A stretch of DNA of 64,000 nucleotides from Candidatus Melainabacteria bacterium (GCA_027451745.1 DAIDIP010000003.1:84390-148389); one strand, 5' to 3'. Positions 44,438 to 53,821 are shown, counted from the stretch's first letter. Numbers and translations are program-made. The notes: generated from the sequence alone by a model not told the origin.

Positions 44438-44586
44438 GTGCTAAAAATGGTTTTTATACCTTGGAAATCTTTTTTGATTTTCTCAAATATGCGATCCATT
44501 GTCCACGTTGAATAGTTTTTTGCTGTATCAGTTAAACGTTCCGAGATTCGTGAACCTTCATCTTCTAAATACTTAAATATATCCAT
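44434..44586 (-). CDS. Small 50-residue amphipathic protein
   Basis: ATG at 44586 to TGA at 44434, with GGAGAG eight bases upstream. It reads MDIFKYLEDEGSRISERLTD, then RIFEKIKKDFQGIKTIFST. It has no signal peptide and looks like two charged amphipathic helices. I do not recognise it. It overlaps the ferritin-like remnant by a few bases, so it might be what is left of the same locus, but the translation signals look intact. Confidence 0.5.
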   Translation of the reverse strand: MDIFKYLEDEGSRISERLTDTAKNYSTWTMDRIFEKIKKDFQGIKTIFST

Positions 44587-44651
44587 TGCACTCTCCTCAT
44601 AGATCTTTCTGCCATGATATTTGCTCCAAGATAATACTAAACAAGATACGA

Positions 44652-44990
44652 TTAAGCGGCTTCTGCGACAAAGTAATTAGCCCGTTTTTCTCTTCGTAAT
44701 CCGGCCAGCATTTGCAAAGTCTGCGAAACATTTATCAATCTGCTCATTTCTTTATGACTCTTTTGAATTTGCAAAGCTCTTATAAGAAACCGCCGGGCAC
44801 GATCGTATTTATTCAAGGCAGTATTAATTAATCCTAGACTATATAAATCAAAACTGCACCCAGCATAATTCCTACCCAATAATTCGGTTTTCAGACGAAT
44901 CATATACAGCAGAGCATATTCAGCTTGAGTGTAATTGCCAGCATCGTTATATTGGCGTGATAGTTTATATAGCTTATAAAGTTCAAGCAT
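44652..44990 (-). CDS. Small TPR protein
   Basis: 112 residues with two to three TPR-like units (LYKLSRQYNDAGNYTQAEYA, LGLINTALNKYDRARRFLIR) and no signal peptide. It probably acts as a small adaptor. A CTCC-rich stretch upstream gives a ribosome site (GAGGAGG) about seven bases before the ATG. It lies in a group of small minus-strand genes next to a zinc-ribbon protein and a NarL-type regulator. Confidence 0.65.
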   Translation of the reverse strand: MLELYKLYKLSRQYNDAGNYTQAEYALLYMIRLKTELLGRNYAGCSFDLYSLGLINTALNKYDRARRFLIRALQIQKSHKEMSRLINVSQTLQMLAGLRREKRANYFVAEAA

Positions 44991-45042
44991 TCCAACCTCC
45001 TCAATTATAAATACTCTTTTGCACCTATTTTGTTATCAGTAA

Positions 45043-45393
45043 TTAGCTGACAAAACTGCGTTTCTTTTTACCACCGCCGAATTTCACAAAACAACTGGAG
45101 CAATATACTGGCTTACCTTGCATTGGCAAAAAAGGTACTGTTGTTTCGCGACTGCATTCGGCACAATTAACCTTAGATGCAAGTGATGCTTCTTGTCCTT
45201 TGCGAACAAGTCGTCTTACCACGCGACAATTTGGACATCTTTTTGGTTGATTGATGAAACCATGATTGTGAAAGAATTTTTGCTCGTCAACAGAAAAATC
45301 AAAATTGTTGCCACATTCAATGCAAACAATAGTTTTGGATTGAAACATGATGTTAGTTGTTGAATCTTGGTTTATTACTTGATTGGTATTCAT
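45043..45393 (-). CDS. Zinc-ribbon protein with two Cys4 modules
   Basis: 116 residues. The first module is CIECGNNFDFSVDEQKFF with GFINQPKRCPNCR; the second is CAECSRETTVPFLPMQGKPV followed by YCSSCF. Both are known pairs of zinc-binding modules found in small bacterial proteins of unknown role, often from cyanobacteria and Chloroflexi. The tail GGGKKKRSF is basic and could bind nucleic acid. AAGGAG precedes the start. Confidence 0.8.
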   Translation of the reverse strand: MNTNQVINQDSTTNIMFQSKTIVCIECGNNFDFSVDEQKFFHNHGFINQPKRCPNCRVVRRLVRKGQEASLASKVNCAECSRETTVPFLPMQGKPVYCSSCFVKFGGGKKKRSFVS

Positions 45394-45632
45394 TGGTTCT
45401 CCTTTTCTGATCTAACGATCAAAAGTCCTCTTTTTGTAAGCTGCTAAAAAATAACAACCACCTTAGAATTGTGCCTCCAAGCTGCAATGTGTCCATCATC
45501 CAAAGGGGTATTAGTAATCACTCAAGTAGGTATTCTTACCCAAATGGGTTCTTGAATATAAATGAGACATATGGCAATAAGCGTGGGATAGCGCCAATCC
45601 CAACAGATTAATTAAAAAAGATTGCTTGGCAA

Positions 45633-46319
45633 CTATCGAATAAGTCCTTCCCGTACAGCCTTAACAGCAGCTTGAGTACGATCATTAACATTCAACTTGG
45701 TCATAATAGTTTTAAGGTGGCTTTTAATGGTGTCTACGCTCAAAAATAAAACGGATGCTATCTCTTGATTAGTCTTACCTGAAACAATTAAGCCAAGAAC
45801 AGCCAATTCTCTTTCAGTTAATGAAAAACGATCAGAGCTAGGATTTGGAGTAGAATTAGAACCACCATTTAAAGAAATTTCTCCCTGCGGCGACATTAAA
45901 CAGAGAAAGTCTGTAGCAATTGACGAGTCTATCCATATATCGCCGTTAAACACACTATTAATTGCTGAAACTAATCTTTCATTGCTGACGTCTTTAAGAC
46001 AATAGCCATTAATACCAGCTGAAAGAGCTGCTGAAACCTCATTCTTTCCAGAATGTGAGGTGAGTATAATAATTTTTGTATTGGGGTTGTTGTTCCGAAT
46101 TTTTTTAGATGCTTCTATACCATTAGTAATTGGCATATAAAGGTCCATCACCACTACGTCTGGAGAAAGGTCAGCACTTAAGCCTATTGATTCTTCGCCC
46201 GTGCTCGCTTCAGCAATCACTTTAATACGCGGATCTTGTTCAATATAAAATTTAATTCCAGCTCTAGTCATAGCATGGTCGTCCACGACTAACACGCGAA
46301 TTAAACTGGTTTCGTCCAT
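45633..46319 (-). CDS. NarL/FixJ-type response regulator
   Basis: The 228-residue product has a receiver domain (about 8-125; DDHAMTRAG, acceptor Asp in DVVVMDLYMPITNGIEA, TSHSG, KDVS) and a LuxR-type HTH (about 160-225; LTERELAVLGLIVSGKTNQE, DTIKSHLKTIMTKLNVNDRT). A Ser/Asn-rich linker separates them. No kinase gene is adjacent; the PAS kinase at 58.8 kb is one candidate only in the sense that it lacks a partner. Confidence 0.94.
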   Translation of the reverse strand: MDETSLIRVLVVDDHAMTRAGIKFYIEQDPRIKVIAEASTGEESIGLSADLSPDVVVMDLYMPITNGIEASKKIRNNNPNTKIIILTSHSGKNEVSAALSAGINGYCLKDVSNERLVSAINSVFNGDIWIDSSIATDFLCLMSPQGEISLNGGSNSTPNPSSDRFSLTERELAVLGLIVSGKTNQEIASVLFLSVDTIKSHLKTIMTKLNVNDRTQAAVKAVREGLIR

Positions 46320-46757
46320 ATGGGTCCCTGGTTTCGATTGAGCTCATTCGAGCGCTGTATGTCTAATAGTCTACAAAGAGATCTAATTTTTGTCTTGATT
46401 ATAGAAGCTCCTGAGATATTAAATTTGACGTGAAGTTAATATTCAAAAAAGTATTAATTTCTATCATTTATTGTTTGTACTTTAGAAACTCAATAATAAA
46501 TTTAAAAAATGGTTCAAATGATGCACCAAATATAATACCTAGCAAATCCAGGCTAATTATTGTGAATGAATATTATTTGGTAAGAAGATTGTTTACGCCA
46601 GAATTAAATCAACCATCCTATTAATATAGGCGAATGTTACTATGCCTTTGATGCACTGAAATTTCGATTCATAGAAGCATCAATAATAAACATAGTAAAG
46701 ATCCCATTCAATAGTAGAGCTAAGTTTAGATTTCTGTTTGATTAGGAGGAATTATTT
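46320..46757. other. AT-rich intergenic region
   Basis: About 440 bases, strongly AT-rich. A GTG-started 64-codon frame exists (46430-46624), but it has no ribosome site and a composition expected by chance. I see no gene. It probably carries promoters of the flanking divergent genes. Confidence 0.5.
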
Positions 46758-46971
46758 ATGACTACAAAGAATAAAGAACATGGTTCGAAAACCATGACTG
46801 AAAAAGAACGTCGCGAAGCAATCAAGAAGGGCAGCAAGCATCCCCATGCAAATGGGGGGGTATGAAACCCAACAAAGGCGTGACTTTGAGAATGATAAGG
46901 AAAGTAGGCACTCAAACTTGAAAACAAACATCGATCAGTGTTGCAACGAAGACGAGATGGATGAAGAATAA
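46758..46971 (+). pseudogene. Small Lys-rich stress-protein-like gene frameshifted at a G7 tract
   Basis: A strong ribosome site (AGGAGG) precedes an ATG at 46758. The frame reads MTTKNKEHGSKTMTEKERRE, AIKKGSKHPHANGG and stops at 46865, right after a run of seven G (46854-46860). With six G the frame continues (YETQQRRDFENDKESRHSNL ... CCNEDEMDEE) to a TAA at 46971, followed by a terminator. The intact form would be a 70-residue hydrophilic protein reminiscent of KGG-repeat general stress proteins. The tract suggests phase variation or an assembly/sequencing slip. Confidence 0.55.
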
Positions 46972-47005
46972 AAGTAACCAAGATCGGTCGGTTTAAAAAT
47001 TGGTT

Positions 47006-47044
47006 ATGAGCAGGCGATAGAACACTCTCTTTCGACCTGCTCAT
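47006..47044 (+). terminator. Hairpin downstream of the small stress-like gene
   Basis: ATGAGCAGG and CCTGCTCAT form a perfect 9-bp stem around a loop of 21 bases, 34 bases past the longer reading's stop codon. The sequence after it is AT-rich (AATTATATTAA). Likely a terminator, perhaps bidirectional. Confidence 0.55.
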
Positions 47045-47164
47045 AATTATATTAAGGGCTTATATATTTACCAACGAAGGTGGGCATTTCGGTTATAAAG
47101 TAGCATAAAAATGCTCGATACGTTAAGATACTATATATATAGACAAGTGTAATGGAATCTAATA

Positions 47165-48211
47165 GTGGCATTAAAAACTCCCCCTTCGACACGTAAAAAC
47201 ATCATAGGGCGCATCTGTTTTGCTCTGTTCTTGATTTGGTCATTTTTTCAATTGACATCATTGGAGACTGTTAGCAAAACAACAACAGCACCTGACAAAC
47301 AGCAAGCAATTACAATTCCCAACAGCAATTTATATTCAGTCCGAATTATACATGGACAGAGACGCACTATATCTGGTGCCAACCGTTCTTATGTTTTATA
47401 TATTCCAAAGTCTAATCCCAAACTACCTAAACAGCCTTATCCTTTGGTGGTTATGGTTCATGGTTTTTTAATGAGTTCAAATCAACAAGCTAACACTGAT
47501 TTATTTTTGGCTCAGCGTGGATTTGTTGTTTTAGCTCCTAATATGACAAAAGTATTGCTCGGGAATCAAAATCGAACAAATAATATAAAAGATGTAGTCG
47601 ATCAAACAAAATGGCTAATTGAACAAAGCAAGATAAAAACTTCGCCGTATTATGATCTTGTGGATGCCAAACGAACAGCTATAGCTGGCAATAGTTCAGG
47701 GGGGGCCGTTTGTTTTGAATGTGCTCTGGAAGCACAAAGACTCGGCATGCCTTTCCATACTCTTTGTTCATTAGAGGGTGTGCCCTGGGATCGCACATTA
47801 AGTGAAGTATCAAATTTAAAGCCAATGCAATTACTTACTTTAAGAGCAGAATCTTGCTTGTGTAATTATCATTGGAATGTACTGAAGTATACTGAATTAC
47901 TTAATTTCGCCACAGATGATGTAAAAGTAAACGGCGCTCACCATTGCGATGCTGAGAATCCTACTACTATTGGCTGCATGTCTGTTTGTGGAACATCGCA
48001 TGAAAAATATCGCCATCTTTTTCAACTCATAACTTACTTATACCTTAGAGATACATTGGCTGCACCGAGATTATTTGAAACCACTAAAAGCTTTATAGAA
48101 GTAGCAAATGATATGCAGGAAGATGGCAAAGTTATTGCTCACTTAGATAATTTAAAATCATCAATTATTTCCAAGGCTGGTAGTCACATCAAAGAAGCGA
48201 CTAATGACTGA
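47165..48211 (+). CDS. Exported alpha/beta hydrolase (lipase/chlorophyllase-like)
   Basis: GTG-started, 348 residues, with a membrane anchor or signal near residues 10-35. The hydrolase core has VVMVHGFLMSSNQQ (oxyanion loop), AIAGNSSGGAV (nucleophile Ser in GNSSG) and a likely catalytic His in VNGAHHCDAENP. Several cysteines near residues 230-275 could form disulfides in an exported enzyme. It resembles poly-ester or chlorophyllase-type hydrolases rather than true lipases. The substrate is unknown. Confidence 0.8.
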   Translation: MALKTPPSTRKNIIGRICFALFLIWSFFQLTSLETVSKTTTAPDKQQAITIPNSNLYSVRIIHGQRRTISGANRSYVLYIPKSNPKLPKQPYPLVVMVHGFLMSSNQQANTDLFLAQRGFVVLAPNMTKVLLGNQNRTNNIKDVVDQTKWLIEQSKIKTSPYYDLVDAKRTAIAGNSSGGAVCFECALEAQRLGMPFHTLCSLEGVPWDRTLSEVSNLKPMQLLTLRAESCLCNYHWNVLKYTELLNFATDDVKVNGAHHCDAENPTTIGCMSVCGTSHEKYRHLFQLITYLYLRDTLAAPRLFETTKSFIEVANDMQEDGKVIAHLDNLKSSIISKAGSHIKEATND

Positions 48212-48301
48212 TTCAGTTAGTTCTGCAATTTCAGCAAAGTTTTTAAATGTCTATTTTTGCGGCGCGTGCTTTGGTACTTCAATTTTCTATTAATCAAAAA
48301 C

Positions 48302-48514
48302 TTAGAGAACTGTTTTAAAGCCTTTTCCTACACAACCAAAACAGGTTTTGACACCTTTCCCTACACCTTTAATGCCCCTATCAATACAGCCACATACTGA
48401 TTTAGTTGCCTTACCTAGACCTTTAGCAGCTCCGTTAACCAGCCCAGCATTAGCTGAAGGGCAGATAGTGCCAGCAATAAACATAAACGATAAAATAACT
48501 GTAATTTTTTTCAT
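48302..48514 (-). CDS. Small secreted Gly/Lys/Cys repeat peptide
   Basis: I place the start at MKKITVILSFMFIAGTICPS (48514), giving 70 residues. A signal peptide ends near SANA. The mature part of about 43 residues alternates G-K-G/V with two paired Cys motifs: GLGKATKSVCGCIDRGIKGV and GKGVKTCFGCVGKGFKTVL. The repeats are amphipathic and basic, which is seen in antimicrobial or membrane-active peptides, but no processing or immunity gene is adjacent. Function unknown. Confidence 0.6.
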   Translation of the reverse strand: MKKITVILSFMFIAGTICPSANAGLVNGAAKGLGKATKSVCGCIDRGIKGVGKGVKTCFGCVGKGFKTVL

Positions 48515-48753
48515 TGGTCCCCACAGAATCATGTCTATAACAACAATAACAATTGATTCACCAGCTTGATAGCAAGACCCGATTCAAACAAACCAATTGT
48601 AAAGCTGGGAAGATCATTATTATCCCATGGACTAATTGCACTGAAAAAAGTTTTTTGTATTAATATACATATGTTCAATTATTTAATCTAACCTGCTACT
48701 GAGTTAACCTGTTGACCGAATTAGTAGCTAGTCTTAAATACAGAGGAAGAAGA

Positions 48754-49191
48754 ATGACAATAACCAATGAAAGCATCTCCTTAGAAGAAGCACGCTTGGT
48801 AGCCGAAGCTTGTCAAAGAAAAGCTACTGATATTAAACAACCAATGCAAATCGCCATAGTTGATAACGGCGGCAATTTAGTAATGCATCTGCGTATGGAC
48901 GAGGCATGGTTGGGGAGTGCAGATATCGCCTTGAATAAAGCTTTCACCGCCAAGTGTTTTAATATCTCGACAGCAGATCTAGGAAAAGAATCACAACCTG
49001 GCAAGCAGTTTTATGGCATTCATAATTCCAATCATGGACGAATAATGTTATTTGCTGGTGGCGTACCATTACTAAAAGACGGCAAAGTGATAGGCGCCTT
49101 GGGAGTAAGCGGTGGCTCGGGAGAACAGGACAGCCAAGTGGCAGAAGCTGGCAAAGCTGCTTTAGAAAAAACATTTGCCACTGTAAGATAA
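48754..49191 (+). CDS. GlcG/HbpS-family heme-binding-like protein
   Basis: 145 residues from the ATG at 48754, which has GAGGAAG just upstream; a longer frame from a TTG has no such signal. The pattern SLEEARLVAEACQRKATDIK, QPMQIAIVDNGGNLVMHLRM, DIALNKAFTAKCF and VIGALGVSGGSGEQDSQVAE is that of DUF336/GlcG proteins, which bind heme or small molecules in some species. It overlaps the next gene by one base (TAATG), so they are in one operon. Confidence 0.9.
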   Translation: MTITNESISLEEARLVAEACQRKATDIKQPMQIAIVDNGGNLVMHLRMDEAWLGSADIALNKAFTAKCFNISTADLGKESQPGKQFYGIHNSNHGRIMLFAGGVPLLKDGKVIGALGVSGGSGEQDSQVAEAGKAALEKTFATVR

Positions 49192-49910
49192 TGCTAAAAA
49201 TCATTTTGCTTAATTTACTTATTTTGTGCACAAGCCCAAGCGTTGTTTTTGCAGCTACAGCAGTTCCAAATCAAACAGCTAGCACAACTGTTGCCGATAA
49301 GAATGATACGCATCAATCGACATCTGCTTCTAGCGGGCAAAGCAAAAGCAATAACAATACATTTCAGTTAAGCGCCACCAAAATTAATTTGGGACTTGAG
49401 CAATTAAATGATGTAGGTTTAGACTTGAAAAATGTTTTGACTGCCACAAGACATTTATACGATGAAGTAATGGTTCAGCCAGTTACAGTAATTACTGAGC
49501 CAGAAATGATTGCAGCTGTAGTAATTAATATACCAATTGGGGTTGAGCCAACTGGACCACCAAAACCTGCTCGCAAAGACCGAGTAGATCTTATGATGTC
49601 TCAAATTAAGCCGGTCATCGATCTTTTAAAAAAGAATGCTGATGAATTTATGGCTGACAGTCAGATAGCCAATTTCCCAGATGACGCCAAAGAAAAATTA
49701 GATCCATTATTTAAAAAATGGCTTGCCTATATGGACGATGTTTATGGCAGATTATTAGATCTTGAAAAGCTAACTGTAGGACCAACATATAATAATTATG
49801 CGATTGCCGAAACATGCCAGCTAGTAGAAAAAGACATAAAACAAATTGACGATGTACGCAGACCTATATATAAAATTCTGCAAGAAGAAGAGAAGAAATT
49901 ATCCAAGTAA
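49191..49910 (+). CDS. Secreted helical protein of unknown function
   Basis: 239 residues with a signal peptide (about residues 1-22, ending VFA) and a Ser/Thr/Asn-rich linker. The remaining 180 residues are mainly helical, with regular hydrophobic spacing (LIKKNADEFMADSQIANFPD, KLDPLFKKWLAYMDDVYGRL). It shares an operon with the GlcG-like gene. I do not recognise a family; no enzyme motif is seen. Confidence 0.65.
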   Translation: MLKIILLNLLILCTSPSVVFAATAVPNQTASTTVADKNDTHQSTSASSGQSKSNNNTFQLSATKINLGLEQLNDVGLDLKNVLTATRHLYDEVMVQPVTVITEPEMIAAVVINIPIGVEPTGPPKPARKDRVDLMMSQIKPVIDLLKKNADEFMADSQIANFPDDAKEKLDPLFKKWLAYMDDVYGRLLDLEKLTVGPTYNNYAIAETCQLVEKDIKQIDDVRRPIYKILQEEEKKLSK

Positions 49911-49915
49911 TTTTT

Positions 49916-50782
49916 TCACCAAACAGGACCTTCGAAATTAGATAGCTCAACTACACCTCTGTATGCACCAAGTACGTAGGGGAAACTGGTTGTGACATGA
50001 TAGTGATAGCCGCGAACATTATCAATATGTCCGTTACATTGATCAAGATCGAATGGTGGCTTGCCATTTTCTCCATTAGGACCATAAATGGCAAAACCAT
50101 CAAACGCCCAGCCGATCAAAGGTGAGTGTGTACCTATAGGATCATGAAATGGTGACTTAATACAGACTGGATATTTATGATAGTGATAACGTCCAGCTTG
50201 ATCAGGGTGTCCACAACAAGAATCAAACACTTCAGCATTAGGACCGAACACGGCATCGCGTCCTTGTGCGTTATATGGGTTATAGAAAGGAATGCCATTC
50301 ACAGCTACCCCGATAGGACCAAACGGTAATTCTGTTGTGCGTTGAGCAAATTTTGGCTTTAGTGGTATATGAAAGTGATAATCCTGCTCCAGAATGCTAT
50401 TAGGATTATATTCATTTGGAAAATTACCTGTAGGATGGTTCGGTATACCCTCACTATCTACATCTAAAAAATTTCCTGAAAGTCTTGCTCTTACATTGCC
50501 GCTAAATGTCGCCACTTTTTGACTATCAGATAATGCGCTTAATACGTGTTGGCTTGGCTGCTCTTTAGCAGGACTGGATGCTTGCATCGTTGAACGAGGT
50601 CCGCCAAAACCTCTACCTTGTCCAAATCGAGGTCTACCAAAAGGTGGCGGTCCTCCAAAGCGATTTTGTTCGGGCGGACCAAAATCATCCTGCGGTGGGG
50701 GTATTTGCGCAACAACAGTTTCTGCGGTCAAGGCTACAGTAAATGAAACAAACAATAAAAGACTAAAATATCTCATAAACAT
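49916..50782 (-). CDS. Secreted YHYH-domain protein
   Basis: 288 residues with a signal peptide (about 1-25) and a Gly/Pro/Phe-rich low-complexity stretch (about 30-65). The YHYH domain (about 100-285) has FDSCCGHPDQAGRYHYHKYP and GWAFDGFAIYGPNGENGKPP, with DNVRGYHYHVT near the end. The repeated His/Tyr pattern and Asp/Cys pairs suggest metal binding, though the biochemical role of this family is not known. It converges with the preceding gene, with five bases between stops. Confidence 0.88.
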   Translation of the reverse strand: MFMRYFSLLLFVSFTVALTAETVVAQIPPPQDDFGPPEQNRFGGPPPFGRPRFGQGRGFGGPRSTMQASSPAKEQPSQHVLSALSDSQKVATFSGNVRARLSGNFLDVDSEGIPNHPTGNFPNEYNPNSILEQDYHFHIPLKPKFAQRTTELPFGPIGVAVNGIPFYNPYNAQGRDAVFGPNAEVFDSCCGHPDQAGRYHYHKYPVCIKSPFHDPIGTHSPLIGWAFDGFAIYGPNGENGKPPFDLDQCNGHIDNVRGYHYHVTTSFPYVLGAYRGVVELSNFEGPVW

Positions 50783-50848
50783 AGTATATTGTAAAATACG
50801 CCAATACTAAAGGATCTAAATATAATAGGCGAAAAGGACACTTTTATC

Positions 50849-52723
50849 TTGCCTTTAAACCCAATAGATTTGCATTCAGTCATAGTACGGCATTGGGGAA
50901 TTAATCAACTGAGGCCACTGCAAGAACCAGCTATGAAGGCTGTATTAATGGGGCGCGACTCTCTTGTGGTCTTGCCAACCGGCGGTGGAAAATCTTTATG
51001 CTACCAGGCTCCAGCTGTGCTCCGAAATAGCACTACAGTAGTTATTTCTCCGCTCATTTCGCTTATGAAAGACCAAGTAGATAGCCTCCTGTCTTGTGGC
51101 ATAAAAGCACTTCAGTTAAATAGTTCCCAAACCAATGTCGAGCGCAATAGCTGTATAAAAGAAATAAAAGAAGGAAGGGTAAGACTATTATTTGTTTCTC
51201 CTGAGCGCCTGGTTCAAACAGATCTTTATCAGTTACTGCAAGAAATCAACGTTGATACATTTGCTGTTGATGAGGCACATTGTGTCAGTCATTGGGGACA
51301 CGATTTTCGCCCAGAATATCGTCAATTATCCAAACTAAAAGAACTATTTCCGCAAGCTTCAGTCCATGCTTATACGGCAACAGCTACAGATCATGTTCGT
51401 CGTGACATCATAGAACAACTTGGTTTGCGTAATCCAGAAATATTGATTGGTAATTTCGATCGCCCGAATCTAACTTATTTGATTATTCCATGCCGAGAGT
51501 CGACAAAACAAATTATGGAAGTTATTGCTCGCCATCGTAATGAAGGAGGCATTATCTATTGTCTAAGACGAGCAGATGTTGATAGTCTTGCTAGTGAACT
51601 CACCAAATTTGGTATCAAAGCAATGCCGTATCATGCTGGCTTATCGCCTAAGCACCGAACAGAAACACAAGATGCTTTTACTACAGAACAGTGTGATGTT
51701 GTAGTTGCTACTGTAGCCTTTGGCATGGGTATAGATCGTTCTAATGTAAGATATGTAGTGCATGCTGGCTTACCAAAATCACTCGAACATTATCAACAAG
51801 AAACTGGCCGCGCTGGAAGAGACGGATTAGAAGCAGAATGTGTGCTGCTGTATTCTGGTGCTGATTTTTTCACCTGGAAGTCCATTATTGAAAAATCATC
51901 CATAGATCCTGGCGTAGATCCATCATTTGTACCAAATTCAATTAACCAATTAAAGCACATGAATAACTATTGTCGGGCTGCTGCCTGCAGACATACTTTG
52001 TTAGTGCGCCACTTTGGACAGCTGTCAGAGATAAACTCCTGTGTAGCTTGTGACATTTGTCTGGGATATACTGTGTCTGTACCTGATGCAAATATAGTGG
52101 CACAAAAAATTCTTTCTTGTATTGCCAGAGTTAAAGATCAGTATGGGGTCGGTTATATTGTTGCAGTTTTACGCGGCGAAAACACACAAAGTGTTCGCAG
52201 CAGAGGACACAGCAGCTTAAGTACCTATGGTCTATTGAAAGAGCATAGTGCGGCAGATATTCGTGACTGGATCTATCAATTAATCAGCCAGGAAGTATTG
52301 TTGCAAGAGGAAATCGAAACTGAGCCAGGCAGAACGATACCTATTTTACGTCTCAATAGTGCTTCCTGGGAAGTAATGCGAAATCAGCGCGATATAAGAC
52401 TATTACAACCAGTACACAGTAAAAAAGGAGAGCAGCCCAGTAAATCTAAGACTGACACCGAATCTTGGCAAGGTGTTGACCGAGATCTATTTGAAGAATT
52501 CCGTGCTTTACGAAAACAATTAGCTACAGAGCGAAATGTGCCACCATATATAGTATTCGCTGATGCTACGCTGCGCGAACTAGCAAGAAACCGACCATCT
52601 AGTCTCGGTAAAATGCGTCAAATTTATGGTGTCGGAGATTCCAAACTGCGTGATTTTGGACAAAAGTTTCTTGATCTATTAATTATCCATTGCAAAGCAA
52701 GAAACTTGACTATGGATATGTAA
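50849..52723 (+). CDS. recQ: RecQ-family ATP-dependent DNA helicase
   Basis: RecQ unwinds DNA 3' to 5' in recombination and replication restart. TTG-started, 624 residues. Helicase motifs are visible: LRPLQEPAMKAVLMGRDSLV (motif 0/I region), PTGGGKSLCYQ, SPLISLMKDQV, AVDEAHCVSHWGHDFRPEY (DEAH box and aromatic loop), YTATAT, VVATVAFGMGIDRSNVRYVV and QQETGRAGRDG. The zinc-binding Cys (CRAAACR ... CVACDIC), a winged-helix part and a C-terminal HRDC domain (LRKQLATERNVPPYIVFADA) follow. Complete architecture. Confidence 0.96.
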   Translation: MPLNPIDLHSVIVRHWGINQLRPLQEPAMKAVLMGRDSLVVLPTGGGKSLCYQAPAVLRNSTTVVISPLISLMKDQVDSLLSCGIKALQLNSSQTNVERNSCIKEIKEGRVRLLFVSPERLVQTDLYQLLQEINVDTFAVDEAHCVSHWGHDFRPEYRQLSKLKELFPQASVHAYTATATDHVRRDIIEQLGLRNPEILIGNFDRPNLTYLIIPCRESTKQIMEVIARHRNEGGIIYCLRRADVDSLASELTKFGIKAMPYHAGLSPKHRTETQDAFTTEQCDVVVATVAFGMGIDRSNVRYVVHAGLPKSLEHYQQETGRAGRDGLEAECVLLYSGADFFTWKSIIEKSSIDPGVDPSFVPNSINQLKHMNNYCRAAACRHTLLVRHFGQLSEINSCVACDICLGYTVSVPDANIVAQKILSCIARVKDQYGVGYIVAVLRGENTQSVRSRGHSSLSTYGLLKEHSAADIRDWIYQLISQEVLLQEEIETEPGRTIPILRLNSASWEVMRNQRDIRLLQPVHSKKGEQPSKSKTDTESWQGVDRDLFEEFRALRKQLATERNVPPYIVFADATLRELARNRPSSLGKMRQIYGVGDSKLRDFGQKFLDLLIIHCKARNLTMDM

Positions 52724-52847
52724 ATCCAGACTGTGGTAGTCTAATATTGGTTTTTGTGTTCGCTTGACTAAAAGGAGTAAGACGCACATAGTGATCTGTC
52801 AAATAGCAATAGTTATACACTGCGCTGCTGCCCAATCGTCTATCTAA

Positions 52848-53678
52848 ATGAATTACGCAAAGTCATTTATAGTAGCATCAAACAAAAAAGTGAAACTGAA
52901 AGGAGTCGATCCGAGTTTCACGGATGATCAGGATGACCACAAAAGTGCAGTAGAAAAAATTGAGCACTATAACCAAAGACTGAGACAACTGCAAGACTTG
53001 CTTTATGCCGAAAAACAACGTTCTCTTTTAATTTGTTTGCAAGCTATGGACACTGGTGGCAAAGATGGGACTATTAAACATGTTCTAGGATCGATGAACC
53101 CCCAGGGCTGTAGAGTAGTGAACTTCAAAGAACCTTCAGCGGAAGAATTAGCCAACGATTTTCTTTGGCGTATACATAAAGAGACCCCCCGTAAAGGTGA
53201 GGTAGTTGTATTTAATCGCTCGCATTATGAGGATGTATTGATTGCGCGTGTGCACAACTTGGTTCCAAAATCCATCTGGCAAGAACGTTATGATCAAATC
53301 AATGCTTTTGAAAAAGAACTATCTCAGAACAATGTTCACATTCTCAAATTTTATTTGCATATTTCTAAGGCTGAGCAGCTCAAACGTTTTGAAGCACGTC
53401 TAGATGATCCGAATAAGCAGTGGAAAATAAGTGACGCTGACTATAAAGAAAGAGGCTATTGGAAAGACTATATGTCAGCCTACGAAGATGTTTTTTCACG
53501 CTGCAGCACTGAAGAAGCACCGTGGTTTATCATTCCTGCTAATCACAAGTGGTACCGAGATCTCGCGATTTCACAAATCGTGGTAGAATATCTTGAGCGT
53601 CTAAATATGATTATCCCACTGCCTTCTGTAGACTTGAAACGTATCCGCAAAGAATATCACACAGCAAAGAAAGGGTAG
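52848..53678 (+). CDS. ppk2: Polyphosphate kinase 2 (PPK2 family)
   Basis: PPK2 transfers phosphate between polyphosphate and nucleotides. The 276-residue product has the P-loop-like AMDTGGKDGTIKHVLGSMNP, the FLWRIHKETPRKGEVVVFNR stretch with SHYEDVLIARVH, the lid-type DDPNKQWKISDADYKERGYW and the HKWYRDLAI end. These match PPK2 enzymes that use polyphosphate to phosphorylate AMP/ADP or nucleoside diphosphates; the class cannot be fixed by eye. It points to polyphosphate use in this organism. No ribosome site is obvious. Confidence 0.94.
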   Translation: MNYAKSFIVASNKKVKLKGVDPSFTDDQDDHKSAVEKIEHYNQRLRQLQDLLYAEKQRSLLICLQAMDTGGKDGTIKHVLGSMNPQGCRVVNFKEPSAEELANDFLWRIHKETPRKGEVVVFNRSHYEDVLIARVHNLVPKSIWQERYDQINAFEKELSQNNVHILKFYLHISKAEQLKRFEARLDDPNKQWKISDADYKERGYWKDYMSAYEDVFSRCSTEEAPWFIIPANHKWYRDLAISQIVVEYLERLNMIIPLPSVDLKRIRKEYHTAKKG

Positions 53679-53821
53679 TTGAAATTGTCTCAGCGACAAA
53701 GCGATTACGAAATAGCTTCTCCATGGGCAGCAAAGATTTTCACACAAAAAATGAGAATATTCACCCTTTCTCCATGTATGATTGTTGAATCTAGCAATAG
53801 CTGCTTTTACGAAATGATCTC

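Noticed and set aside
46430..46624. 64-codon plus-strand frame
   Set aside because: AT-rich, no ribosome site, composition as expected from chance.
52775..52840. Leader peptide before ppk2
   Set aside because: A short GTG frame follows an AAGGAG, but the spacing of about 13 bases is poor and the peptide has no attenuation pattern.
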